Shown here: positions 15,529 to 24,170 of the stretch, in pieces
Layout: each line of letters opens with the position of its first letter
How positions within the stretch are numbered: position 1 is the first letter of the stretch
Assembly: GCA_002029295.1 (NCBI GenBank)
Contig: MZGW01000011.1
Span: forward strand, 1 to 47,247
Source of the DNA: Alkalithermobacter paradoxus
GTDB taxonomy: Bacteria; Bacillota; Clostridia; Peptostreptococcales; Peptostreptococcaceae
Direction: 5' to 3'
Length of the DNA stretch: 47,247 nt
Notes under the pieces: generated by a model
What the model saw: the letters and a program-made list of their open reading frames with translations, nothing else
The model's database searches: none
Told to the model about the DNA's origin: nothing
Position numbers and translations under genes: made by a program

Positions 15529-17082
15529 ATGGAATTAATTAAAGATACTATAAAAGTAGACAATAGAGTTGACTTTGGAACACACAAGACTTTTTTAGAG
15601 TGGGATGTAGTGGTTCCAGACTCAAAGGATGATGTATTTGAGATAGTTAAAGCAGAAGGATACATATCTTTAAAGAAAGAAGATATAATGGAAGGGAAGA
15701 TAATACTAAGAGGAGACTTAAATTACAACATAGTATATTTAACTCAAAGTAGAAAAGTAGTAAGCTTGATGGGAAAAACCGATTTTAATCAAGCTATAGA
15801 AAAGGAATATGTAAAGATTGGAATGAGAAGCTTACTAGATACAGAAATAGAACACATAGATTGTAATATATCAAATGAAAGAAAATTAAAATTAGCAGCT
15901 GTAGCAAATGTAAAAGGAGCATTATTTGAAAGAGAAAAAATAGACATTATAAGACAAATAAGCGATTTAGAAGACGTTCAAAGCTACAGAAAAGATATAG
16001 AGTATGAAAATATAGTTGGAATAGAATCTGGAGAAAGCACAGTTAAAGAAACTATACACATAGATCAAAATATAGGAGATATAAGCGATGTAGTATCATT
16101 AAGTCCTAGGGTTGTTTTAAGAGAAACAAGAATTTCAGATAACAAAGTTATATTAGGTGGCGTACTTGAAGTTGCTCCTGTATTTTTATCTACTGATGGA
16201 AATGTAATAAAGCTAAATAAAAGTAATATAGACTTTACTCAGTTCATAGAAGTTCCAGGGGCTTACGATGGAATGAGAGAAGATACAGTAGTTAATCTAA
16301 CAGAATTTAACTTCAATTTAAGAGGAAATGAGGAAGGAAAGATATCTGCACTAGAAATTGAAGCTTCTGTAAGATCAAAAACTAAAATATCAGAAACAGT
16401 AATTAAAGAAATTTTGCAAGATGCTTATTGCCCACATAGAGGAATTAAGCTAGAGCAAAAGGATATAGCATTAAATACGCTAGTATCTACAGGAACAGAC
16501 AACTTCCTAATAAAAGAAACAGTAGTAAAAGATAGAGAAGATATTCAAATTAAGGAAATTGTAAATTTACAATGCGATATACTAGTTACAGGTAATTTAG
16601 TTTTAGATGGAAAAAACATAATAGAAGGAGTTACATCATTAAATATAGATTATATACCTGAAGAAGGATTAAGACCTATTTATAGTATGCATGAAGAAAT
16701 TCCTTTCAAACACATTATAGATATAGAAAAGTGCAAAGAAGGAATGAGAGCTAATAACAAGGTTCAAGTAAGTAGTTTAAGTTATAGCATATCAAAAGAC
16801 GAAATAGAAGTTCAAATAAAAGGATTTTGCTCATATGAAATACAAGAAGATAAAAAATATAGATTCTTAGTAAATGGAGAGCTTCAAGAAACTGTAGATC
16901 CGAGCAAAAGAGCTAGTATAACTATATATATAAGTAGAGAGGGAGAAACTCTTTGGGATGTTGCTAAAAGATACAATGCAACTTTAGAAGAAATAGCTAG
17001 CACTAACGAATTATCAGTTGATGCTGTATTAAAAGAAGGTCAATGTTTGATAATCGAAAAGAAAGTAGTTTGTGAAATATAG
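15529..17082 (+). CDS. sipL: SpoIVA-interacting protein SipL (DUF3794 repeats and LysM domain)
   Basis: A 517-residue protein with DUF3794-type beta domains over about residues 30-450 and a C-terminal LysM domain at about 468-513 (ISREGETLWDVAKRYNAT). This is the architecture of C. difficile SipL, a coat morphogenetic protein that binds SpoIVA at the forespore surface through its LysM domain; length and neighbours (veg upstream, ispE downstream) agree. No signal peptide, as expected for a mother-cell cytosolic protein. The start follows taggggggga. A sigma-E promoter is expected but could not be picked out with confidence in 15473-15528. Confidence 0.9.
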   Translation: MELIKDTIKVDNRVDFGTHKTFLEWDVVVPDSKDDVFEIVKAEGYISLKKEDIMEGKIILRGDLNYNIVYLTQSRKVVSLMGKTDFNQAIEKEYVKIGMRSLLDTEIEHIDCNISNERKLKLAAVANVKGALFEREKIDIIRQISDLEDVQSYRKDIEYENIVGIESGESTVKETIHIDQNIGDISDVVSLSPRVVLRETRISDNKVILGGVLEVAPVFLSTDGNVIKLNKSNIDFTQFIEVPGAYDGMREDTVVNLTEFNFNLRGNEEGKISALEIEASVRSKTKISETVIKEILQDAYCPHRGIKLEQKDIALNTLVSTGTDNFLIKETVVKDREDIQIKEIVNLQCDILVTGNLVLDGKNIIEGVTSLNIDYIPEEGLRPIYSMHEEIPFKHIIDIEKCKEGMRANNKVQVSSLSYSISKDEIEVQIKGFCSYEIQEDKKYRFLVNGELQETVDPSKRASITIYISREGETLWDVAKRYNATLEEIASTNELSVDAVLKEGQCLIIEKKVVCEI

Positions 17083-17106
17083 GGCTTTGCCCTATATTTT
17101 TTTTTG
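17075..17106 (+). terminator. Intrinsic terminator of sipL, overlapping its stop codon
   Basis: AAATATAGGGC at 17075-17085, loop TTT, GCCCTATATTT at 17089-17099, then a T-tract. The TAG stop at 17080-17082 lies in the 5' arm. Confidence 0.92.
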
Positions 17107-17148
17107 ATTTATAGTATAATATAATGTGATACGATATAAGGAGGCATT

Positions 17149-18024
17149 ATGGTGATCAAATTAAAGTCTAGGGCAAAAATAAATTTAAGTATAGATGTGG
17201 TTGGAAAAAGAGAAGATGGATATCATTTAGTAGAAATGATAATGCAAAGCATAGATCTTTATGACAACATTCAAATAGAAGAAATAAAAGAAGATAAAAT
17301 AATAATACAAAGTGAAAACAAAAATGTACCATTAGATGAAAGTAATATAATGTATAAAGCTGCTAGTTTAGTTAAACAAAAGTTTAACATAAAAACTGGA
17401 GTTAAAATAAATCTCCATAAAAATATACCAGTGGCTGCTGGAATGGCTGGAGGAAGTTCTAATGGTGCTGCAGTTTTAGTTGGTCTTAATAATATTTGGA
17501 ATTTAAATTTAAGAGAAGATGAACTTATGGATTTAGGACTAAGTCTAGGTGCTGATGTACCATTTTGTATAATGGGAGGAGCAGCTCTTGCACAAGGTAT
17601 AGGTGAAAAGCTAACAAAAATAAAAGGGCTTAAAGATACTCATATACTTATATGTAAACCGAATATATTCGTTTCAACCAAAGATGTATACACAAATCTT
17701 GATATGTCAAAAGTTAGAAAAAGACCAGATACACAGATGCTACTAGATTATATAAATAAAGAAGATATAAAAGGTTTATGCACTAATATGGAGAATGTAT
17801 TAGAAAGTGTTACAGAGAAAAAGTATCCTGTAATATCAGAGATAAAAAATAAGATGATAAAGTATAAAGCTTTGGGAAGTATGATGAGCGGAAGTGGACC
17901 TACTGTGTTTGGAATATTTGATGACTATGAGAAGGGACAGTACGCAAAAGAAAATCTAAAATTAATACATGAAGAAACATATTTAGTTAAGCCTTATGGG
18001 GGAGGAATTGAAATTGAACGATAA
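17149..18024 (+). CDS. ispE: 4-diphosphocytidyl-2-C-methyl-D-erythritol kinase
   Basis: A 291-residue GHMP-family kinase of the MEP isoprenoid pathway; it phosphorylates CDP-methylerythritol with ATP in the cytoplasm. N-terminal AKINLSIDVVGKREDGYH, the glycine-rich ATP motif PVAAGMAGGSSNGAA at about 94-108 and the third motif MMSGSGPTVFG near 245 are seen. Start follows aaggaggcatt. The 3' end overlaps the start of the GntR gene by 11 bases. This makes the organism a MEP-pathway user. Confidence 0.96.
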   Translation: MVIKLKSRAKINLSIDVVGKREDGYHLVEMIMQSIDLYDNIQIEEIKEDKIIIQSENKNVPLDESNIMYKAASLVKQKFNIKTGVKINLHKNIPVAAGMAGGSSNGAAVLVGLNNIWNLNLREDELMDLGLSLGADVPFCIMGGAALAQGIGEKLTKIKGLKDTHILICKPNIFVSTKDVYTNLDMSKVRKRPDTQMLLDYINKEDIKGLCTNMENVLESVTEKKYPVISEIKNKMIKYKALGSMMSGSGPTVFGIFDDYEKGQYAKENLKLIHEETYLVKPYGGGIEIER

Positions 18025-18691
18025 ACTTGAAAAATTAAAACTTGAAAATTATAAACCTTTGAGAGAAATAGTATTTGAATATTTAAGAGAAGCTATATTA
18101 AGTGGAAAATTAGAACCAGGACAAAGACTTATGGAAGTGCAACTTGCAGAGCAGTTAGGGGTAAGTAGAACTCCTGTAAGAGAAACTATAAGAAAGTTAG
18201 AACTTGAAGGACTTGTTGTAATGATTCCAAGAAAGGGTGCTTATGTTGCAGATGTATCACTAAAAGATATAATAGATGTATTAGAAATTAGATCAGCCCT
18301 TGAAGGTCTTGCAGCTTCTCTTGCAGCTGATAGAATGAGTGATGAGGATATAGAAAAGCTTGAAGTAATATCATACGAATTTAAGAAAAGCCTAGAAAAA
18401 CAAGATACAGAAGGGGTAATTCAAAGAGATGTGGATTTTCACGATCTTATATTTAAATCCACTAATAACCAAAAGCTTATACAAATAAATAACTCTTTAA
18501 GAGAACAAGTTCATAGATTTAGAATTACTTATATATCTGATTTTGACACATCAAAGGCACTAGGAGAAGAACATAGACAGATATTAGAATCAATAATAAA
18601 AAGAGATTCTGAAGGGGCTATGAGACATGCTATGCACCATATAGAGAATGCACAAAACTTCATAATAGAAAGATTTAGAAGAAAAAAATAA
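18014..18691 (+). CDS. GntR-family transcriptional regulator (FCD/FadR subfamily)
   Basis: A 225-residue DNA-binding regulator. Residues about 10-75 form the GntR winged helix (LREAILSGKLEPGQRLMEVQ, then LAEQLGVSRTPVRETIRKLE), and about 85-220 the all-helical FCD ligand domain, with an Asp and several His placed to hold a metal (DVDFHD, EEHRQI, HAMHHIENA). The ligand is unknown. Several starts are possible; the TTG at 18014 is preferred because gggggagg ends eight bases before it. It overlaps ispE and is followed by a terminator, so it sits in the ispE transcript, an arrangement also seen in C. difficile. Confidence 0.9.
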   Translation: MNDKLEKLKLENYKPLREIVFEYLREAILSGKLEPGQRLMEVQLAEQLGVSRTPVRETIRKLELEGLVVMIPRKGAYVADVSLKDIIDVLEIRSALEGLAASLAADRMSDEDIEKLEVISYEFKKSLEKQDTEGVIQRDVDFHDLIFKSTNNQKLIQINNSLREQVHRFRITYISDFDTSKALGEEHRQILESIIKRDSEGAMRHAMHHIENAQNFIIERFRRKK

Positions 18692-18719
18692 GGTCCTTAA
18701 TTTAGGCCTTATTTTTTTG
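18685..18719 (+). terminator. Intrinsic terminator of ispE-GntR operon
   Basis: AATAAGG...CC pairs with GG...CCTTATT around an AT-rich loop, followed by seven T. The stop codon is in the 5' arm. Confidence 0.85.
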
Positions 18720-18800
18720 CATAAATTTATATTCATAATAAAAGATAATTTGGGAAAATTAAGTATACAAAAGGATTTATTTAGTATGGAGATGATAAAT

Positions 18801-18971
18801 ATGTATAGTTTTTTCCTTATTTTGTTCAGTGGTTTATTTTTATACTTTTGGGATGCAAACTCACTAAAAAAGAAAGGATTAAGTAAAGAGTACAAGATAG
18901 CCAAAGTCCTTGGAATAACATATTCTATTGGAGCTATTGGATATTTAATATATACAAGCTTTTGGAGGTGA
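18801..18971 (+). CDS. Small two-helix membrane protein before the gerA operon
   Basis: A 56-residue protein starting MYSFFLILFSG with two hydrophobic segments (about 2-16 and 35-53) joined by a basic loop with the KKKGLSKEYK stretch. Not recognised by family. The ATG at 18801 has GGAG nine bases upstream; a longer form starting at 18786 is possible. It ends five bases before the gerA-type start codon and holds that gene's ribosome site in its last codons, so it belongs to the same transcript. A helper of the germinant receptor, comparable to the small membrane proteins found beside some gerA operons, is a guess from position. Confidence 0.65.
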   Translation: MYSFFLILFSGLFLYFWDANSLKKKGLSKEYKIAKVLGITYSIGAIGYLIYTSFWR

Positions 18972-18976
18972 TTTAG

Positions 18977-20506
18977 TTGAGAATAATTAAAGAATCAGAG
19001 CCAATAAGTTCTAAGATAGAATTTATAAAAGATAAATTTAAAGACTGTTCTGATTTAGTTGTAAGAGAGTTTGAAGTAGGTGTAGATAAAGAATGTAAGA
19101 TGGCACTAATTTACATAGATGGACTTGCTGACAGATTATCTATAAGCGACTTTACACTTAGTAATCTGATAATAGACTCTAGAATTGCACAGCCAAATGA
19201 AATAAAAGAAGATATAAAAGAACTTATAAAAAACAAGACAATAGCAATAACAGACATAAAAGAAATAGAAGATATAAATGAAGCAATAGACAACATACTA
19301 TCTGGTGAAACAGTTCTTTTGATAGATAAAGTAAAAGAAATGATAGTTATAGCTTCAAGAGGTTGGCCTAGTAGATCTGTTTCAGAGCCTCAAACAGAAA
19401 CTGTTATAAGAGGTCCAAGAGATGGATTTACAGAAACTTTGAGAGTAAATACATCTTTAGTAAGAAGAAGAATTAGAGATACTAATCTTAAGATAAAGAC
19501 GATATCTCTAGGAGAAAGATCTAAGACAGATACAGTAATAATGTATATAGAGGACTTGGTAAATGAAAGAGTGCTAAAAAGAGTAGAAGATAGACTAAAT
19601 ACTATAGACGTAACATCAATAAAAGAAAGTGGAGATGTTGAGCAGCTTATAGAAGATAACTGGCTTAGCTTATTTCCTCAGATACAAAATACAGAAAGAC
19701 CTGACGTTGTAGCAGCAGCATTATATGAAGGAAGAGTTGCTATAATGGTTGATAATACTCCATTTGCACTTATTGTGCCAAGTACTCTTAACACATTTTT
19801 ACAATCTCCAGAAGATTACTACGAAAGATGGATAATATCTACAATAATAAGGGCTCTTAGAGTATTTGCAACAACTGCATCACTTTTTCTTCCTGCACTT
19901 TATATAGCAGTAACCTCTTATCACCCGGGAATGATGCCAACAGGACTTGCACTTTACGTTGCAGGAACTAGAATGGGAGTTCCTTTTCCAGCATTTACAG
20001 AAGCACTATTAATGGAAGGAACACTAGAACTTTTAAGAGAAGCAGGAATAAGACTTCCAGGTCCAATAGGATCTACTATTGGTATAGTAGGAGGTCTTGT
20101 AATAGGTCAGGCAGCAGTTGAGGCAGGTATTGTAAGTCCACTTATGGTTATAATAGTTGCAATTACTGCAATATCATCATTTGCGACTCCTAGCTATAAT
20201 ATGGCAATAGGATTTAGGATATTAAGATTTATATTTATGATTTTAGCATCTATACTTGGATTATACGGTATAATGCTTGGTTTTTTAGCTATATCAATTC
20301 ATTTAGCTAATCTAAAGAGTTTTGGAATTCCATATCTTGAGCCATTTACTGCCATGGGTGAGCACTTTACTGACCTTAAAGATACAATATTTAGAGCACC
20401 TACACAATCTATGAAGCTTAGACCAAAGTCATTTGGAATTAAGAACCTAAATAGATTAAATGATAAAAGAAAAGAACAATACGGAGAGGATGATATCGAT
20501 AGATGA
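18977..20506 (+). CDS. gerKA: Spore germination receptor A subunit (GerA family)
   Basis: A 509-residue GerA/GerKA-type protein. A soluble N-terminal half (about 1-270, with the conserved RGPRDGFTETLRVNTSLVRRRI stretch near 145, of which only part is essential) is followed by four to six membrane segments (VTSYHPGMMPT near 315). It is a subunit of the germinant receptor in the inner spore membrane, which senses nutrients and opens the way for ion release. Start is a TTG six bases after tggaggtga. Its stop overlaps the next start (ATGA), so A, B and C are translationally coupled. The exact receptor type (GerA, GerB, GerK) and nutrient cannot be named from sequence. Confidence 0.93.
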   Translation: MRIIKESEPISSKIEFIKDKFKDCSDLVVREFEVGVDKECKMALIYIDGLADRLSISDFTLSNLIIDSRIAQPNEIKEDIKELIKNKTIAITDIKEIEDINEAIDNILSGETVLLIDKVKEMIVIASRGWPSRSVSEPQTETVIRGPRDGFTETLRVNTSLVRRRIRDTNLKIKTISLGERSKTDTVIMYIEDLVNERVLKRVEDRLNTIDVTSIKESGDVEQLIEDNWLSLFPQIQNTERPDVVAAALYEGRVAIMVDNTPFALIVPSTLNTFLQSPEDYYERWIISTIIRALRVFATTASLFLPALYIAVTSYHPGMMPTGLALYVAGTRMGVPFPAFTEALLMEGTLELLREAGIRLPGPIGSTIGIVGGLVIGQAAVEAGIVSPLMVIIVAITAISSFATPSYNMAIGFRILRFIFMILASILGLYGIMLGFLAISIHLANLKSFGIPYLEPFTAMGEHFTDLKDTIFRAPTQSMKLRPKSFGIKNLNRLNDKRKEQYGEDDIDR

Positions 20507-21603
20507 TTTCCAGTAAAGAAAAAATAACGACATCACAAGCCATTACATTTCTTATGATATGCATAATTGGAGCTGGAACACTAACTCTTCCAAGAAACTT
20601 AGTAGATGAAGTTGGTGGAGATGGTTTATTTATCCTGATTATATCTACACTATTAAGTATAATATTAGGATATTTTCTGTATAAGGTTGTAAGTTACTTT
20701 CCAAACAGAAGCTTTATGGAAATATCATCTATACTCCTGACTAAGCCAATAGCGTATATACTAGCGATTATATTAACTATGCAATATACATTGCTAGGTG
20801 GATTGATATTCAGGATATTAGCAGAAGTTACAAAGATGTATATGCTAAGAAATACACCTACAGAAGTTATAATAATAACTATGTTAATAGTTTGTATATA
20901 TGCAATAAGAAGTGGTATAGAATCTATAGCAAGATTATCTCAAATATTTATTCCACTTAGCATAATTCCTATAGTATTAGTATTAATTCCTGAAATGAGG
21001 CATGTTGATATTACAAATTTACTTCCATTATTTCAGACAGATCCTTCTAAGATAATACCATCAATTCAAAGCACTTTATTTTCATTTGCAGGATTTGAAA
21101 TAATGATACTTATAGGAGTATTTTTATCAAGGCCATCTAGAGGATTTGAAATTCAATATAAAACACTAATTCCTGTTGGTTTGCTTTATATATTTATATT
21201 TATAGTAACTATTGGCCTGTTTGGTCAAGTTGAAACTTCTCATACAGTTTGGCCCACCTTAACTTTAGTAAAGTTAGTAGACGTTCCAGGGGCATTTATG
21301 CAGAACTTAGATGCAATAGTTATGGCTTCTTGGGTTATTCTTATATTTATGAGTATAGTTTTAACTATGTATAGTTCAAATTTGTTAATATGTGATATGT
21401 TCAGCTTAAGAGAAGCTAATTTCATAGTTCTTTTGCTTGCACCTATAATATATTTTATAGCTCTTTATCCTAGTAATTTAGCTCAGGTTTATGATATGTT
21501 TTCTCACCCAATAGCTGTTATAGGAGAAAGTATACTCATAATTGCTACCCCTACTTTGTTGTATTTAGTTTTTCTTATAAAAAAGAGGGTGAAAAAGATA
21601 TGA
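20503..21603 (+). CDS. gerKB: Spore germination receptor B subunit (endospore permease, APC superfamily)
   Basis: A 366-residue integral membrane protein with about ten segments, of the GerAB/endospore germination permease family. N-terminal SSKEKITTSQAITFLMI and GAGTLTLPR are typical. This subunit binds the germinant (shown for alanine in B. subtilis GerAB). It overlaps the A subunit by four bases and the C subunit by four bases. Confidence 0.92.
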   Translation: MISSKEKITTSQAITFLMICIIGAGTLTLPRNLVDEVGGDGLFILIISTLLSIILGYFLYKVVSYFPNRSFMEISSILLTKPIAYILAIILTMQYTLLGGLIFRILAEVTKMYMLRNTPTEVIIITMLIVCIYAIRSGIESIARLSQIFIPLSIIPIVLVLIPEMRHVDITNLLPLFQTDPSKIIPSIQSTLFSFAGFEIMILIGVFLSRPSRGFEIQYKTLIPVGLLYIFIFIVTIGLFGQVETSHTVWPTLTLVKLVDVPGAFMQNLDAIVMASWVILIFMSIVLTMYSSNLLICDMFSLREANFIVLLLAPIIYFIALYPSNLAQVYDMFSHPIAVIGESILIIATPTLLYLVFLIKKRVKKI

Positions 21604-22751
21604 AAAGAAAAGCTATGCTATTGATTTTTATAATTTTAAGTACACAGCTACTAACTGGATGCTGGGATAAGATGGAAATAAACGAGAGGGGCTTTCCTTT
21701 AATAATAGGCATAGATAAATTAGAAGGTGATGAAAAAGAAAATGAACTTGATAGAATAAAGGTTTCAACTAGAGTTCCAAATGTTGGGCTTATATCAGGA
21801 AAAAGTCCACTAGTTACAGAAACTAGCTTTTATTATGAAGAAAAAGGATCAAATCTTGCATCAATAATAGAAAGAATAACATCTAAAGCTCCATTTAGTA
21901 TAACACTTGATCATACAAAGGTAATAGTATTTGGGAAAAGCCTTCTAGAAGATTGCAATCTTGTAAGAGAAGCTTTAGACGCTATAGAAAGAGAAAGTAG
22001 TTTTTCAAGAAAAGTACTTCTTTTAGGAGCACATGAAGATGCATCTCAAATTGTAAAGATAGAGCCTAAAGAGTACCCACTAATAGGAATGTATCTTAAA
22101 GGAATATTAGATCTTGAAATGAGAGATGGAAGAGCTGTAGATGGAACACTCAACAGAATAATGTATCAAATACATGAAGATGGATCATCTATATGGCCAT
22201 ATATAAAGGCTAATAAAGATAATACTGGTGCAGAGCTTGCAGGAGCATATGTACTAAAAGATAATAAACTAATGGGAAGTCTAGATAATAGAGAAGTATC
22301 AAGATTCAATTCAATGATAAAAGGAAACAAAGAATTAGGAGATGTAGATATAATATACAAAGGTACATTGGTTTCTTATGAAGTTTATAATACAAAACAA
22401 AAACTATCAGTAGAAGAAAAAAACGATAATTTAATTTTGAATATAGAGCTTGAGTCAGAAGGAGATATAGTTCAGCACAAGATAGGAATAAGAGGATTCA
22501 CACTTGATGATGAAGCAATAAAAGAAATGGAAAAAATGATTGAAAAAAAGCTTATGAGTAGATTAGAGTCGGTAGTTGAAAAGCTTCAAAAAGAATATGG
22601 AGTAGATGTATTTGGAGTTAAAAGATATATAAGAAAATTTAATCCAAAGCTCTATAAAAAAATAGCTGATGATTTTGATGAGTACTATAGCTCTATGAAA
22701 GTAAATATAAAAATCGATGCTAAAATTAGAAGAATAGGTATAGTTAGATAA
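21600..22751 (+). CDS. gerKC: Spore germination receptor C subunit (Ger(x)C lipoprotein)
   Basis: A 383-residue lipoprotein. The signal sequence ends in the lipobox LLTGC (about residues 17-21) followed by WDKMEINERGF, the signature of Ger(x)C proteins. It sits on the outer face of the inner spore membrane as part of the receptor. It is the last gene of the coupled A-B-C set; no terminator is seen before spoIIR 47 bases downstream, although a sigma-F-like promoter begins inside the last codons. Confidence 0.93.
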   Translation: MKRKAMLLIFIILSTQLLTGCWDKMEINERGFPLIIGIDKLEGDEKENELDRIKVSTRVPNVGLISGKSPLVTETSFYYEEKGSNLASIIERITSKAPFSITLDHTKVIVFGKSLLEDCNLVREALDAIERESSFSRKVLLLGAHEDASQIVKIEPKEYPLIGMYLKGILDLEMRDGRAVDGTLNRIMYQIHEDGSSIWPYIKANKDNTGAELAGAYVLKDNKLMGSLDNREVSRFNSMIKGNKELGDVDIIYKGTLVSYEVYNTKQKLSVEEKNDNLILNIELESEGDIVQHKIGIRGFTLDDEAIKEMEKMIEKKLMSRLESVVEKLQKEYGVDVFGVKRYIRKFNPKLYKKIADDFDEYYSSMKVNIKIDAKIRRIGIVR

Positions 22752-22765
22752 AAATAGGAAATAAT
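22738..22765 (+). promoter_or_regulatory. Candidate sigma-F promoter of spoIIR
   Basis: GTATA at 22738-22742, 14 bases, then GGAAATAATG from 22757, which fits the sigma-F -10 pattern GGnnAnAnTR at every fixed position. The ATG of spoIIR is 33 bases further on. spoIIR is a sigma-F gene in B. subtilis and C. difficile. Confidence 0.55.
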
Positions 22766-22798
22766 GATAATATAACACAATTCAGGGGGGAATAATTT

Positions 22799-23446
22799 AT
22801 GAAAAAAAGTGTACTTATTATCATTATACCTATATTAATGTTTGCATCTTTAGGAATGTATCTAAGAGATATATACGCAAACAAGGACAGCTACCAAGTA
22901 AAGCTTATAAGATTTCACGTGATTGCAAACAGCGATTCTAAAGAAGATCAAGATCTAAAACTTAAAATAAGAGATAAAGTTATAGAGTATCTATCGCCTA
23001 TGCTAGAAGAATCTAAAAGCATAGAAGAAACCAAAAATATAATAGAAAGCAATATTGACAAGATAGAAGAGATATCTAGACAAGAAATTTTAAATAACAA
23101 TATGGAGTACAAAGTAAGAGCACAGCTTGGATATAGCAATTTTCCAACAAGAAGATATTCAAATATAGTACTTCCAGCAGGAAACTATCAAACACTAAAA
23201 ATTATAGTAGGAGAAGGTACTGGTCAAAACTGGTGGTGCGTTATGTTTCCTCCACTTTGCTTCATAGATATAAACCGTGGAATAACTGACAAAAAAACGG
23301 AAGAAAATCTTAAAAATGTACTTTCAGAAGAAGAATATAACATGATTGTAGTTGATACAAATGAAGTTAAGCTTAAGTTCAAAATAGTTGAAATAATAGA
23401 GGCAGTTAGAAATAGTGCTTTTCAGGTGACATTAAATGAAAGATAA
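22799..23446 (+). CDS. spoIIR: Stage II sporulation protein R
   Basis: A 215-residue secreted signalling protein. It is made in the forespore under sigma-F, exported into the intermembrane space, and leads to processing of pro-sigma-E in the mother cell through SpoIIGA. An N-terminal signal anchor (about 4-22), then the family core VKLIRFHVIANSDSKEDQ at about 34-51, KLKIRDKV and WWCVMFPPLCFID near 145, are clear. Ribosome site cagggggg. Next gene sleB is 25 bases away. Confidence 0.95.
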   Translation: MKKSVLIIIIPILMFASLGMYLRDIYANKDSYQVKLIRFHVIANSDSKEDQDLKLKIRDKVIEYLSPMLEESKSIEETKNIIESNIDKIEEISRQEILNNNMEYKVRAQLGYSNFPTRRYSNIVLPAGNYQTLKIIVGEGTGQNWWCVMFPPLCFIDINRGITDKKTEENLKNVLSEEEYNMIVVDTNEVKLKFKIVEIIEAVRNSAFQVTLNER

Positions 23447-23471
23447 GACTATCAAATGAGGAGGAATATAG

Positions 23472-24158
23472 ATGAGAAAAGCCTTTATAGTAGTATCTAT
23501 ATTTTTCATACTGTGCTTTTCTGTAGTCACTATATTTGTAAGTGATTATATAGCGTATGCACAAGGTAATATATTTTGGGGTTCACGAGGTGAAGAAGTA
23601 AGAGTAGTTCAAGATAAATTAAAAAGATGGGGATATTACGATGGAAGTGTAGACGGAATATATGGATACAGAACATTTTTAGCTGTTAGAAGCTTCCAAA
23701 GTAAAAATGGACTACAAGTAGATGGAATAGTAGGACCACAAACTAGAAAAGCTCTAGGTATGGTTGTAAGCCAACCAGCGTCTAGAGGAATAAGTAGATC
23801 AGATGATGTTTACTTACTTGCAAGAGCAATAACAGGAGAAGCAAGAGGAGAGCCTTATACAGGACAAGTAGCAGTAGGAGCTGTAATACTAAACAGAGTA
23901 AGAGATTCAAGATTCCCAAATTCAATAGCATCAGTTATATATCAGCCAGGAGCATTTACTGCTGTTGCAGATGGACAAATAAACATGGAACCAGTAGAGT
24001 CTTGCATGAGAGCTGCAAGAGATGCACTCAATGGATGGGATCCAACTGGAGGAGCATTGTATTTTTGGAATCCAGCAACATCAACAAGTCAATGGATTTG
24101 GAGATTAAAACCTACTTTGAAGATAGGAAAGCACTGGTTTGCAGTAGGTCCGTACTAA
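23472..24158 (+). CDS. sleB: Spore cortex-lytic enzyme SleB
   Basis: A 228-residue cortex hydrolase (lytic transglycosylase acting on muramic-delta-lactam cortex) stored in the dormant spore. Signal peptide about 1-30, PG_binding_1 domain about 38-95 (VRVVQDKLKRWGYYDG, GIVGPQTRKAL), Hydrolase_2/SleB domain about 112-228 with catalytic Glu123 in GEARGE. Length is a little shorter than B. subtilis SleB. It stands 12 bases before ypeB, the usual partner that stabilises it. Confidence 0.95.
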   Translation: MRKAFIVVSIFFILCFSVVTIFVSDYIAYAQGNIFWGSRGEEVRVVQDKLKRWGYYDGSVDGIYGYRTFLAVRSFQSKNGLQVDGIVGPQTRKALGMVVSQPASRGISRSDDVYLLARAITGEARGEPYTGQVAVGAVILNRVRDSRFPNSIASVIYQPGAFTAVADGQINMEPVESCMRAARDALNGWDPTGGALYFWNPATSTSQWIWRLKPTLKIGKHWFAVGPY

Positions 24159-24170
24159 AGGGGTGATACT

